From a virus, in IMG/VR virus record IMGVR_UViG_3300013372_001068, positions 1 through 20,746 of that record: a DNA stretch of 20,746 nucleotides; one strand, 5' to 3'. Made by a program: the position numbers and the translations under genes. Positions 13,427 through 19,973 of this stretch are shown piece by piece. Positions within the stretch are counted from its first letter, which is position 1. Each line of letters begins with the position of its first letter. The notes beneath the pieces are model-generated. The model saw only the letters and a program-made list of their open reading frames with translations, made no database searches and was not told the origin of the DNA.

Positions 13427-13825
13427 TCAATATTCTTCTTCTTCCCGGTCTTCCCAGGCCTGGCAGACGCGCATGTCGTTACAGATGAAGTTCAGCTTTT
13501 CACAGTGGCCACGAAAGCCTGCGCCCTTGTCGTAGGCCCCCATCGGGATGCGCTCGATCTTGACTTGGGCCATGAAACTGTTGTCGTAGTACTCGCAGTT
13601 TGAGCAATGCTTGCGCCGTGCGTCCTTTTCGCTGCACTGCATAGCCTCGGCCAGCCCTGCGTAGAACTCCTTGTTTGCGCCTGGCTCATTGGTTGGCATC
13701 TCTGGGCCGTAGTTCCAGTCCTGCACCGCAATGACGTAGTTCTTCTTGTTTTCTGCCGTGGTGATGAATTCCTCATCCATTGGCAGTCCCATAAAGCCCT
13801 TGGGCATCATCATGAATTTGTCCAT
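13427..13825 (-). CDS. Cys-rich protein with HiPIP-like C-terminal motif (132 aa)
   Basis: An acidic protein with a Cys-rich C-terminal half: C63, then C74 and C77 in CSNCEYY, C108 in GHCEKL, C115 and C121 in CQAWE. The set C74-x2-C77-x30-C108-x12-C121 with aromatic neighbours resembles the cysteine order of high-potential iron-sulfur proteins, though the second spacing is longer; zinc binding is an alternative. A shorter protein of the same pattern is encoded at 1482-1679. The N-terminal 60 residues are Met- and acid-rich without a known domain. ATG 13825 follows AAGGAG. It lies among tail genes, so it may be a virion component or an assembly factor; the function is unknown. Confidence 0.83.
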   Translation of the reverse strand: MDKFMMMPKGFMGLPMDEEFITTAENKKNYVIAVQDWNYGPEMPTNEPGANKEFYAGLAEAMQCSEKDARRKHCSNCEYYDNSFMAQVKIERIPMGAYDKGAGFRGHCEKLNFICNDMRVCQAWEDREEEEY

Positions 13826-13836
13826 GCTGTTCTCCT

Positions 13837-14172
13837 TTAAGTGATTTCTCGGCCAGATGCTCGGATTGTCAACGATGTGGCTGCGCTGGCAATGGTGGAA
13901 ATAAAACTGCCAGGCTCTAGAGCCTGGCCGACCAGCTCTGGGAAAGTGTAGGTCTCATCCGGTACGATGCTGCGGGTGTCCACGATCAAGTTGTTCGTGC
14001 CTGCGCTGCCGCCACTGGTCACGAGGTTGACGCTGATGGTCACATTTGCTGCGCTCGTGTTGGTGGCAGTGAACTTGTCGATGATGGCCTTGCAGTTGGT
14101 GGCCGTGTACTGAGTAGTCTGGCTGTTTTCGGCCTGCTTGGCAGGAATCAGCACTTTGATGATGACGGTCAT
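13837..14172 (-). CDS. Small beta-sandwich-like virion protein (111 aa)
   Basis: No family recognised. The sequence alternates strands with polar turns (MTVIIKVLIPAKQAENSQTT, then CKAIIDKFTATNTSAANVTI, then SVNLVT), and ends TLIIRAS-like (SLTIRASGREIT). It looks like a compact all-beta protein of Ig or jelly-roll type, as found in phage tail and capsid accessories. It starts at ATG 14172, overlapping the stop of the candidate tail-needle gene (ATGA), so the two are probably made in linked amounts. A role as a needle or tail-tip companion is possible but not shown. Confidence 0.8.
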   Translation of the reverse strand: MTVIIKVLIPAKQAENSQTTQYTATNCKAIIDKFTATNTSAANVTISVNLVTSGGSAGTNNLIVDTRSIVPDETYTFPELVGQALEPGSFISTIASAATSLTIRASGREIT

Positions 14173-14963
14173 TGGACACCTCCGATGTTGTTGTTGACTG
14201 TGAGAATTATGGACGGAATACCTGGGTGCGGTGCAGCCGCAGGAAAGGCAGCGAGCACGACACTCAGGTCGCCGACAGAAAACATCAACTCGACATAATC
14301 GTTGGCCTTGAGGTTAAAAAAGTAATTTAACGACGAGAAAATTTCAGAGTTGTTGCCTTGAATTCTGATCTGGCTTGCGCTGTTTGTCACATCCACGCCG
14401 TTGAGCCGGAACCAAAAATAGAACTCAGCAGTGCCACCTGTGGTTTTGTCCAGTTGAAACGATGTATCAAAGTTGTAGATTCCCTCGCTGTCCACAACGA
14501 TGCGCGAGGTGGGAGAACCAAGATAAACACCATTGCTCAGGTCGGTGTTGTTGAACGTGATCGCCTTGGCTGTGTTGATTGTGGTGGCTGTCTGAGTGGT
14601 GGTGTCGTAGAACGATCCGTAGCGGCTGCGCTTGAACTCCCTTGGCGGTGGGGTCATCTGCAAACCCTCAACGGCCGCGGTCAGTTTATTTAGCAGCGCC
14701 AATGCTTGATTGGCTTTATTCTCGGCTGACGCAATGCTGACAGAGGTTTCTTGTGCCAATGCACTGATTTGAGCCAGTGCCTCATTTGCTGTGGCCGCCG
14801 CCGTGTCGGCCTGATACTCGAAGTCCGTGCCGACAATAACCTGAATCTGATCGACCGTAGAAAACAGTAGCTCAAACTGCCTGATCTGTTGCTGGTCGGT
14901 CAGAAACTCCGCGAGCTGATCACGGGTCAGGTTTAACTTGCGGGAGACGGGTGCGGTTGCCAT
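14169..14963 (-). CDS. Candidate tail needle: coiled coil plus C1q/TNF-like tip (264 aa)
   Basis: Probable virion needle or short fibre. Residues about 10-50 form an N-terminal helical domain, and residues about 52-102 carry an Ala/Leu/Glu heptad pattern (EALAQISALAQETSVSIASA) expected of a trimeric coiled coil. From about 115 a jelly-roll-like domain follows (RYGSFYD, then GIYNFDTSFQL, FYFWFRLNGVDV, LKANDYVELMFSV) with the strand order typical of C1q/TNF-type trimer tips. P22 gp26 (233 aa) occupies the slot after gp10, and phage Sf6's needle has a TNF-like knob, so position, length and architecture all fit. No direct similarity to gp26 is claimed. It overlaps the gp10-like stop by one base (TGATG). 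Confidence 0.82.
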   Translation of the reverse strand: MATAPVSRKLNLTRDQLAEFLTDQQQIRQFELLFSTVDQIQVIVGTDFEYQADTAAATANEALAQISALAQETSVSIASAENKANQALALLNKLTAAVEGLQMTPPPREFKRSRYGSFYDTTTQTATTINTAKAITFNNTDLSNGVYLGSPTSRIVVDSEGIYNFDTSFQLDKTTGGTAEFYFWFRLNGVDVTNSASQIRIQGNNSEIFSSLNYFFNLKANDYVELMFSVGDLSVVLAAFPAAAPHPGIPSIILTVNNNIGGVQ

Positions 14964-16408
14964 CAGTATGCCAACGCCTCAATCTGTGCCTCAAGGCGTG
15001 CAAACGACACATGGGCATCGCTGTCGCCTTGGAAACGCTGGATGCGCCAGTTGCGCATGTGGCCCTGCTGGAACCAAGCCAGGCGCTTGGCTGTGCTGCC
15101 AATCGTGCCCACGGCAATGCTGCGGTCTTGACTCCAGGACAGGCCGTTGACGCTGTAACTGGTGCTGATTTGCGGGTTCTTGCCCAGCGCCACGCTGCCG
15201 GTCAGTGCGACCAGCTCCAGGCGGTTGAAGATTGCGCCATTGCCTTCGTTGTAGACGATGACCGTGCCAAACTCCCATCGCACCTGCTGTCCCCAGTGGT
15301 GGCCAATGTCTTGCACCAGATAGCCGATGGAGCTGGACTGCGGATCGCCGACCAGCCACTTGTCGTATATCCAGACCATGTTGCGTGCCCGGTACTGACT
15401 GAAACCGACCACGGTGGTGGTAAGAGTGAACCAGACGGGCTGCTCCAGAGCCTCAGATGCTGAGGCATCGTAGACCACCGTGCGGTCTGGCAGGTGGACG
15501 TAGAGGTGCTGGTGGTTCTTGTCGTTGCGTGCTTCCAGTTGAACCTTGACCAGTTGCGCCTCGGTGTACTGAAGGAGCAGATTGTCAATTTCTTGCGTGC
15601 TGATTTTTTGGGTGGTGGCCGCTGCGCCAAGGTAGATGCCTGGGGATTCATTGCGGCCACCGCCCAAGAAGGCAATGCGTTCCAAGTAAATGCAGCAGGC
15701 GTGCGTGCCAAGAGCGCCCTTTTGAACTTGTGCGCCGTCAATGCGTGCGAATGGAAACAACTCGCCGCCCACGTTGTCGAAGACCTCCATCGTGTTCCTG
15801 TTGATGGCATAGACCTCGTTGCGCAGCTTGATGAGTGCCACAACAGGGTCAGGATCAACTTCTGAGCTGCCATATTTCAGGGGGTTAACCTGGGTCGGGT
15901 CTGACAACTCGGTAACGACTAGGTTCGCGCCATCGGTGGTCATGAAGTAGCCATCCACCCAACAGAAGTCCAGCACCACGCCAAGGTCTGGATCAGTGAC
16001 TTGCCTCAAGATTGGAGCCGTTGGATTCCAGCCTATGGTTCCAGGTGTGTTGACTGGTATCCAGTAGTACAGTCGCCCACCGGATGCAATGGCCAGCACA
16101 TCGAAGCTGTAGTCCATCGTCACCAGCTCGGTGGTAGGCCCACCAACATCGCCCAGCACGATCACAGCACCGTTGCTGTCCACGGTCACGAGCTTGGTGC
16201 CCATCACACGATAGCAGACGCCGTTCCAGTTGATGCCGCCACGGTCAACGCCTGGGCCTGTGCCGTTGGCCACAATGCCATCGCCTGGGCGCAGGAATCC
16301 ATTGCTGATGCCAGACGCCTTTGGCACCGGCACCATGTTCACAGGGTATGCGGTGCGCAGCTCTGGCGTGCTGTCAGTATAGATGCCGCTTAGGATTGGA
16401 ACTTGCAT
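14963..16408 (-). CDS. P22 gp10-like packaged-DNA stabilisation protein (481 aa)
   Basis: Tail hub protein that closes the portal after packaging and keeps DNA in the head. It shows the pattern of the phage stabilisation family: an N-terminal MQVPILSGIYTDSTPELRTA with a conserved PVNMVPVP, then repeated beta-propeller-like strands (GVCYRVMGTKLVTVDSNGAV), the segment YSFDVLAIASGGRLYYW, and VVLDFCWVDGYFMTTDGANL. The length is close to P22 gp10 (472 aa). It starts at ATG 16408, 4 nt after the preceding stop, with a weak ribosome site, so it may depend on translational coupling. In P22, gp10 follows gp4 directly; here four additional genes lie between them. Confidence 0.9.
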   Translation of the reverse strand: MQVPILSGIYTDSTPELRTAYPVNMVPVPKASGISNGFLRPGDGIVANGTGPGVDRGGINWNGVCYRVMGTKLVTVDSNGAVIVLGDVGGPTTELVTMDYSFDVLAIASGGRLYYWIPVNTPGTIGWNPTAPILRQVTDPDLGVVLDFCWVDGYFMTTDGANLVVTELSDPTQVNPLKYGSSEVDPDPVVALIKLRNEVYAINRNTMEVFDNVGGELFPFARIDGAQVQKGALGTHACCIYLERIAFLGGGRNESPGIYLGAAATTQKISTQEIDNLLLQYTEAQLVKVQLEARNDKNHQHLYVHLPDRTVVYDASASEALEQPVWFTLTTTVVGFSQYRARNMVWIYDKWLVGDPQSSSIGYLVQDIGHHWGQQVRWEFGTVIVYNEGNGAIFNRLELVALTGSVALGKNPQISTSYSVNGLSWSQDRSIAVGTIGSTAKRLAWFQQGHMRNWRIQRFQGDSDAHVSFARLEAQIEALAY

Positions 16409-16412
16409 GGCA

Positions 16413-16709
16413 TCACTTTTTGGCTTTGTTGCGTGCTGAGATTGCCTTGGCCTTGGAGCGTGCGTCCTCCTTGGAGCTTGCGCCCCAGGCCTTCAGACTG
16501 AGCAGCAGCCTGGTCGGCTCGCCGTTTTTCATCTCTGGGCCAGGCATGTTGCCCATTCGAGCCAGGAAGCTGGCACGCCTCGGATTGTCGCCCGACTTAA
16601 CAGGCGGCTTGATGTTCTGGCCTGCGGCTTTCAAGCTGGCGCGGCCAGCAGCGTTCAAGCCGCCCTTTGGGTTCTGCCCTTCCTTGCGCTGCCATGCCGG
16701 TGTTTTCAT
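16413..16709 (-). CDS. Small basic protein, DUF6321-like (98 aa)
   Basis: A lysine/arginine-rich protein resembling the DUF6321 pattern: TPAWQRKEGQNPKGGLNAAG, then an alanine-rich helix, PPVKSGDNPRRASFLARMG, and a C-terminal RLLLSLKAWGASSKEDARSK. Function unknown; proteins of this family are reported in phages and some large viruses (from memory, not checked here). There are no Cys or membrane segments. The start ATG 16709 overlaps the preceding stop (ATGA), and the gene is one of three consecutive coupled genes for small basic proteins. It may be a DNA-associated virion or packaging protein, which is inference from charge and position. Confidence 0.82.
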   Translation of the reverse strand: MKTPAWQRKEGQNPKGGLNAAGRASLKAAGQNIKPPVKSGDNPRRASFLARMGNMPGPEMKNGEPTRLLLSLKAWGASSKEDARSKAKAISARNKAKK

Positions 16710-16939
16710 CTGTACCTCGCCACTTTTGCGGCCACCTTCTTGGGCTGCTTTGCAAACTGTTTTCCCTTGGATGTGGCCTCGCGCTTGGCGCGGGTTGTTG
16801 CAGCGTACTCAGCCGGGGTCAAAGCCTTGATGGCCTTCTCGGGCAGATAACGCTCTCCCGTCTCGCTGGACGGCTTGCCAGACTTGGTGCGCCAGTTCTG
16901 TGCACTCCAGTCCTTGAGCGATTTCTGCGCGGCCTTCAT
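16706..16939 (-). CDS. Small basic protein, DUF5872-like (77 aa)
   Basis: A strongly basic protein with about 20 Lys/Arg and 6 acidic residues. It resembles the DUF5872 pattern: SLKDWSAQNWRTKSGKPS, then GERYLPEKAIKALTPAEYAA, then TTRAKREATSKGKQFAKQPK, ending in a basic tail KVARYR. Function unknown. ATG 16939 is chosen over the longer frame to 17005 because it overlaps the upstream stop (ATGA), matches the family N-terminus, and the extra residues look like read-through of the neighbouring gene. With its two neighbours it forms a set that likely acts together, possibly with packaged DNA. Confidence 0.82.
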   Translation of the reverse strand: MKAAQKSLKDWSAQNWRTKSGKPSSETGERYLPEKAIKALTPAEYAATTRAKREATSKGKQFAKQPKKVAAKVARYR

Positions 16940-17124
16940 GACTTGTAACCTCCGCCTTTGGCCTTGTATTGCTTGGCCAGCAACTGCGCCTTGCGAGCTG
17001 ACCACTGCCCAGCTTCAGTGCCCTGCACAGCCTGTCCTTTGATCTTCTCAAACAGGTTCTTGCGCATAGTCGGCTTGGTGTAAACAGCCGCCTTATTGAC
17101 AGAGGATTTGGGCTTGGTTGCCAT
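16936..17124 (-). CDS. Small basic protein (62 aa), conserved phage type
   Basis: A very basic protein (14 Lys/Arg against 2 Glu). It starts MATKPKSSVNKAAVYTKPTM and contains RKNLFEKIK, then GQWSARKAQLLAKQYKAKGG. The pattern TKPTxRKxLFxxIK with WSARKAQxLAKxYKxKGGG is one I recognise as a recurrent small phage protein of unknown function. ATG 17124 overlaps the stop of the fibre-like gene by one base (TAATG), and its own stop overlaps the next start (ATGA). Its charge suggests nucleic-acid contact; there is no known domain to confirm it. Confidence 0.82.
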   Translation of the reverse strand: MATKPKSSVNKAAVYTKPTMRKNLFEKIKGQAVQGTEAGQWSARKAQLLAKQYKAKGGGYKS

Positions 17125-18332
17125 TACGCCGCCACGCCTTTGATGACCGCAAAGTTGAAAACGGGCTGCTCGGTTGTCGTGCCACCCGTAGTGCGGAATG
17201 TGATGTTGAAACTTCCAGCACCAACTGCTGTGACCATCAAGTCATAGAGGTCTGTGCCTGATTTCTGGCTCAGGATGATGACATCGGTTGCCGCAACGGT
17301 GCTGTTGGTCACGGTAAATGTCGTTGCGACTGTTGTGCCTGCTGCGCTGAACAAGGTTATCGCACCAGAGGTTTTATTTAGTGTCACGCCTGTGGTGCGG
17401 CTGGTTCCTTGGGTTACTGCACCGCCTGCGCCTGTGGCATAGCCCACGCCAGCCGTGCCTGATGAAGTGACTGCATCAGTTACTGCCAGACTTGTGCCTG
17501 TGGCTGCGCCAATGTTTGGCGTGACCAGCGTTGGTGTGTTTGCAAATACATTTGCGCCTGTGCCAGTTTCATCGGTCAACGCAGCAGCAAGATTGGCCGA
17601 TGTGAATGAACCAAGAGAAGTTGCATTTCCAACTGACGTAACAGCGCCAGTGAGGTTTGCGTTTGTGGTCACGTTGCCTGCGGTCAATCCAGCAGCCGTG
17701 CCAGTGATGTTGGTACCGACAAGAGCAGAAGGAGTGCCAAGAGCAGGGGTTACAAGAGTCGGACTTGTCGCAAACACCAATGAGCCTGTGCCGGTCTCGT
17801 CCGTCATCGCTGCACGCAGATTGGCGCTGGTGGGGTTTGCCAACCAAGTTTGCACACCAGCGGCATAAACCGTCTCAGCGTTAATCTGATACCAGGAATT
17901 CGTTGCCTGGTAGAACCTGATTGCTGTTGCGGTGCCAGCGGCCAGCGAAGTCACTCCACCAAAAATAGCAGTCGCGCCATTGAGTGCAATGGTCAGCGAG
18001 GTGATCTCTTGCGTGGTCGTAATCAACACCGTAGTGCCATCAGGCACGCCAGTGTTCAATGGCAGGGTGATCGTGCCAGTGGCCAGTGTGCCAGCAGGCT
18101 GCAGGAGCATCCACTGGTCATTGCTGACGGGTGTTGGCACGGTGATGTTAAAGCCCGTGCCTGGGACGTACAGATTCGTCGCCAATGTTGGCGATGCGAA
18201 CGTCTGCTGGAAATATTGCAGAAGCTGCGTGACCGAGACCCTGCGTGCGTCACCATTGTTGGGCACATAGATCGGGAGCTGATCGCCACCGGATACTTGA
18301 GAAATGGGCGATAGTTGATTGATCGTTGGCAT
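17124..18332 (-). CDS. Repeat-built fibre-like virion protein (402 aa)
   Basis: Probable head or tail fibre protein. The N-terminus (MPTINQLSPISQVSGGDQLP, then VTQLLQYFQ) is a recurrent phage fibre start that likely docks to the virion. Residues 50-160 are strand-rich with a Gly/Thr bias. Two copies of a module (SANLxAAxTDETGTG, then VFAxxPTLVTP) occur at 168-201 and 244-277, 76 residues apart. The C-terminal domain (VTLNKTSGAITLFSAAGTTV, then VIILSQKSGTDLYDLMVTAV) is shared by many phage structural proteins, often near capsid genes. The start ATG 18332 has AGGAA upstream. It lies between gp4-like and gp10-like genes, where P22 has no fibre gene. Low-complexity repeats make orthology hard to judge. 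Confidence 0.85.
   Translation of the reverse strand: MPTINQLSPISQVSGGDQLPIYVPNNGDARRVSVTQLLQYFQQTFASPTLATNLYVPGTGFNITVPTPVSNDQWMLLQPAGTLATGTITLPLNTGVPDGTTVLITTTQEITSLTIALNGATAIFGGVTSLAAGTATAIRFYQATNSWYQINAETVYAAGVQTWLANPTSANLRAAMTDETGTGSLVFATSPTLVTPALGTPSALVGTNITGTAAGLTAGNVTTNANLTGAVTSVGNATSLGSFTSANLAAALTDETGTGANVFANTPTLVTPNIGAATGTSLAVTDAVTSSGTAGVGYATGAGGAVTQGTSRTTGVTLNKTSGAITLFSAAGTTVATTFTVTNSTVAATDVIILSQKSGTDLYDLMVTAVGAGSFNITFRTTGGTTTEQPVFNFAVIKGVAA
17502..17831 (-). repeat. Duplicated fibre module, two copies
   Basis: Copy 1 lies at 17730-17831 (residues 168-201) and copy 2 at 17502-17603 (residues 244-277) of the 402-aa protein. Each encodes TSANLxAAxTDETGTG followed by PTLVTP. The copies are diverged at DNA level, so the duplication is not recent. 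Confidence 0.75.
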
Positions 18333-18344
18333 GACTGCTGTTCC

Positions 18345-18827
18345 TCAGTAGTATTCGATTGGGCCGTCTTGACCGGCCAGGACGGGATCGGCTGGTGGAC
18401 GAATGAAGGGATTGTCGTAAACGCGCCAGGGCTTGTTGCCTGCGCCTGCTGGCATGGTGCTGGGCAGTTGCTGCTCCATTGGCATGGCAGCACGGGACAG
18501 GAGCGTGTTGTACGACTCCTTGGCCGTGACCTTGGTGTCAGGCATCACCTGCTTGCCGTAGCTCGGGGCCAGCTTGATGGCCAGATTGGTGTAGATAGCC
18601 TCGTTGGAGCTGTCGGGCACGTTGGTCTGCTCGTCCAGATCACTGTCCTGGGGGCTGGATGGCAGCGGGTATGCCAGACGAATGCCCAAGGCATTCCAGG
18701 CGGCCAGCATGGTGTCCAGCCTGCGCAGAGCAGATTGCATTTGCTCTGGGCCGAGGTCGAAGGCATAGGATGCCAGGCCAATCTCATCGAAAGCCTGCTC
18801 AATAAATTGGCGCTTGGTCCATCCCAT
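18345..18827 (-). CDS. P22 gp4-like tail accessory protein (160 aa)
   Basis: A ring protein that binds the portal after DNA packaging and starts tail assembly. It matches the P22 gp4 tail accessory family: MGWTKRQFIEQAFDEIGLAS, then the helix QMQSALRRLDTMLAAWNALG with the LAYPLPSS turn, then SNEAIYTNLAIKLAPSYGKQ and the helix after KESYNTLLSRA. The length is close to P22 gp4 (166 aa). A peptidoglycan-hydrolase activity has been described for P22 gp4, but no catalytic residues can be pointed to here. The start ATG 18827 has AGGAGA upstream and lies one base after the previous stop. Confidence 0.92.
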   Translation of the reverse strand: MGWTKRQFIEQAFDEIGLASYAFDLGPEQMQSALRRLDTMLAAWNALGIRLAYPLPSSPQDSDLDEQTNVPDSSNEAIYTNLAIKLAPSYGKQVMPDTKVTAKESYNTLLSRAAMPMEQQLPSTMPAGAGNKPWRVYDNPFIRPPADPVLAGQDGPIEYY

Positions 18828-18828
18828 G

Positions 18829-19128
18829 TCATTCTCCTGTAGACAGTCTGTCCTGGATCAATTGTCCCAGCTTTTTGTCCTTTGTGCGACCATCAAATCG
18901 GATGCCGAGTTCTGTGGCCTTGGCCTCCAGCTCAGTGCGGGTTGGTGGCGCATCATCCTGCGGTGCAGCTTGCATCTCAATGATTGGGGCATCAATGCGG
19001 GATGGGTAATACTGCTTGATCGCTTTGCGCTCAAGCATCGCAATCTTTTTGGCTTTGCGCTTTTGCAGCCGCAACTCTCGCCACGGGGCGAGAGTTTTGG
19101 TCTTGACGATTGCGGCTGACTTAATCAT
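18829..19128 (-). CDS. Basic protein with HeH/LEM-like C-terminus (99 aa)
   Basis: The N-terminal half is Lys/Arg-rich and helical (APWRELRLQKRKAKKIAMLE, then RKAIKQYYPS). A short acidic/proline linker follows. Residues about 62-95 (PTRTELEAKATELGIRFDGR, then TKDKKLGQLIQDRL) match the helix-extension-helix (HeH/LEM, SAP-like) fold, which in T4 RNase-associated and Rho-type proteins contacts nucleic acid. It probably binds DNA or RNA. The ATG at 19128 overlaps the preceding stop by ATGA. HeH domains often occur in phage genes next to the capsid gene, as here, where they may act in head completion or connect to the packaged DNA. Confidence 0.82.
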   Translation of the reverse strand: MIKSAAIVKTKTLAPWRELRLQKRKAKKIAMLERKAIKQYYPSRIDAPIIEMQAAPQDDAPPTRTELEAKATELGIRFDGRTKDKKLGQLIQDRLSTGE

Positions 19129-19295
19129 TTCATCTTCTTCATCGGCGCTTTGCTTGGCTTGCCTGCGGCTTTTGCTGCCTTGGCTGCCGTGCTAAGTGCC
19201 ATTGCAACAGCTTGCTTTTGTGGCTTGCCCGATTTCATTTCCATCGCAATGTTCTTGCCGATGGATTTCTGAGAATAACCTTTGGTCATTGGCAT
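19125..19295 (-). CDS. Small Lys/Ala-rich protein (56 aa), DUF6496-like
   Basis: The protein reads MPMTKGYSQKSIGKNIAMEM, then KSGKPQKQAVAMALSTA, then an Ala/Lys tail ending MKKMK. The KQAVAxAL motif recalls DUF6496-type small phage proteins, with unknown function. ATG 19295 has GGAGA five bases upstream, and the stop overlaps the next start (ATGA at 19125-19128). It directly follows the intrinsic terminator at 19310-19341, so it is expressed only by transcription that reads past that site. Its basic charge suggests a nucleic-acid-associated or virion role, which is inference. Confidence 0.8.
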   Translation of the reverse strand: MPMTKGYSQKSIGKNIAMEMKSGKPQKQAVAMALSTAAKAAKAAGKPSKAPMKKMK

Positions 19296-19309
19296 ATCGT
19301 TCTCCAGTT

Positions 19310-19341
19310 AAAAAAACAGGCCAACATCTCTGCTGGCCTGT
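19310..19341 (-). terminator. Intrinsic terminator after the capsid genes
   Basis: On the minus strand, an 8-bp perfect stem ACAGGCCA/TGGCCTGT (19316-19323 and 19334-19341) with a 10-nt loop is followed by seven Ts (complement of 19310-19316). This is a textbook rho-independent terminator just after the probable decoration gene stop (19348-19350). No room is left for a new promoter before the next gene, so it probably acts as a partial terminator. Confidence 0.88.
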
Positions 19342-19347
19342 CTTGGT

Positions 19348-19962
19348 TTAGCCGCCGATGCGGTAGACGACGAAGGTATCAGCCGCAGTCTTGCGGCAAC
19401 GGAAGCGTGCAGATGCACCAGCCGTGGCCGCAGTTGCAGCAGAGCCAACGATGGTCACGTTTGTATTGACCGTGAGGGTCAAAGCAAATGCAGCCAAGGT
19501 GATGACGCTGAAGTCAAACGAATCACCGATGGCCCACTCAGTCGCCAGATCAAGGTTTGCACCAGTTGGCAACTGGATGTCACGGCTTGCCGTAGGCGTT
19601 GCGGTGATGATGCCGGTCAGCACGTTGGCAGCGGTTGCCGCCATCGAACCACCATCAGCAATGTTGGCTGGCGCGCCCTGGGGCTGCCAGTTGCCGTTGT
19701 TGCTGATGTCAGGTGCAACGCCCACCGAGTAGTAAGCGCCCGATGCACCGGCCTGGATGGTCACGATGGTGGCATTGGTGAATGCGGGTGACACATAGGT
19801 GGTGTTCTCGACAACAGTCAGCAGGTCTTGCGAATCAGGGAAATTGGGGAAACCAACTTCCTGAAACACATTTGCTGGTGAAAAGGCCTGAACAGCGATT
19901 TTCTCGCCAGCAGGAACAGTGACAACAGCCGTGCCTTGGGTGAAGATTACTTGATAGCTCAT
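19348..19962 (-). CDS. Probable head decoration protein (204 aa)
   Basis: Located directly downstream of the coat gene (11-nt gap), the usual place for decoration or auxiliary capsid proteins. The N-terminus is strand-rich (SYQVIFTQGTAVVTVPAGEK, then IAVQAF). The C-terminal half (LPTGANLDLATEWAIGDSFD, then ALTLTVNTNVTIVGSA and FRCRKTAADTFVVYRIGG) matches a recurrent module of phage structural proteins that I associate with capsid fibres or decoration. There is no signal or Cys cluster (a single C). ATG 19962 follows AAGGAG by eight bases, a strong site suiting high expression. The terminator that follows suggests coat and decoration are made in greater amounts than tail proteins. Confidence 0.82.
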   Translation of the reverse strand: MSYQVIFTQGTAVVTVPAGEKIAVQAFSPANVFQEVGFPNFPDSQDLLTVVENTTYVSPAFTNATIVTIQAGASGAYYSVGVAPDISNNGNWQPQGAPANIADGGSMAATAANVLTGIITATPTASRDIQLPTGANLDLATEWAIGDSFDFSVITLAAFALTLTVNTNVTIVGSAATAATAGASARFRCRKTAADTFVVYRIGG

Positions 19963-19973
19963 GATTTAACTCC

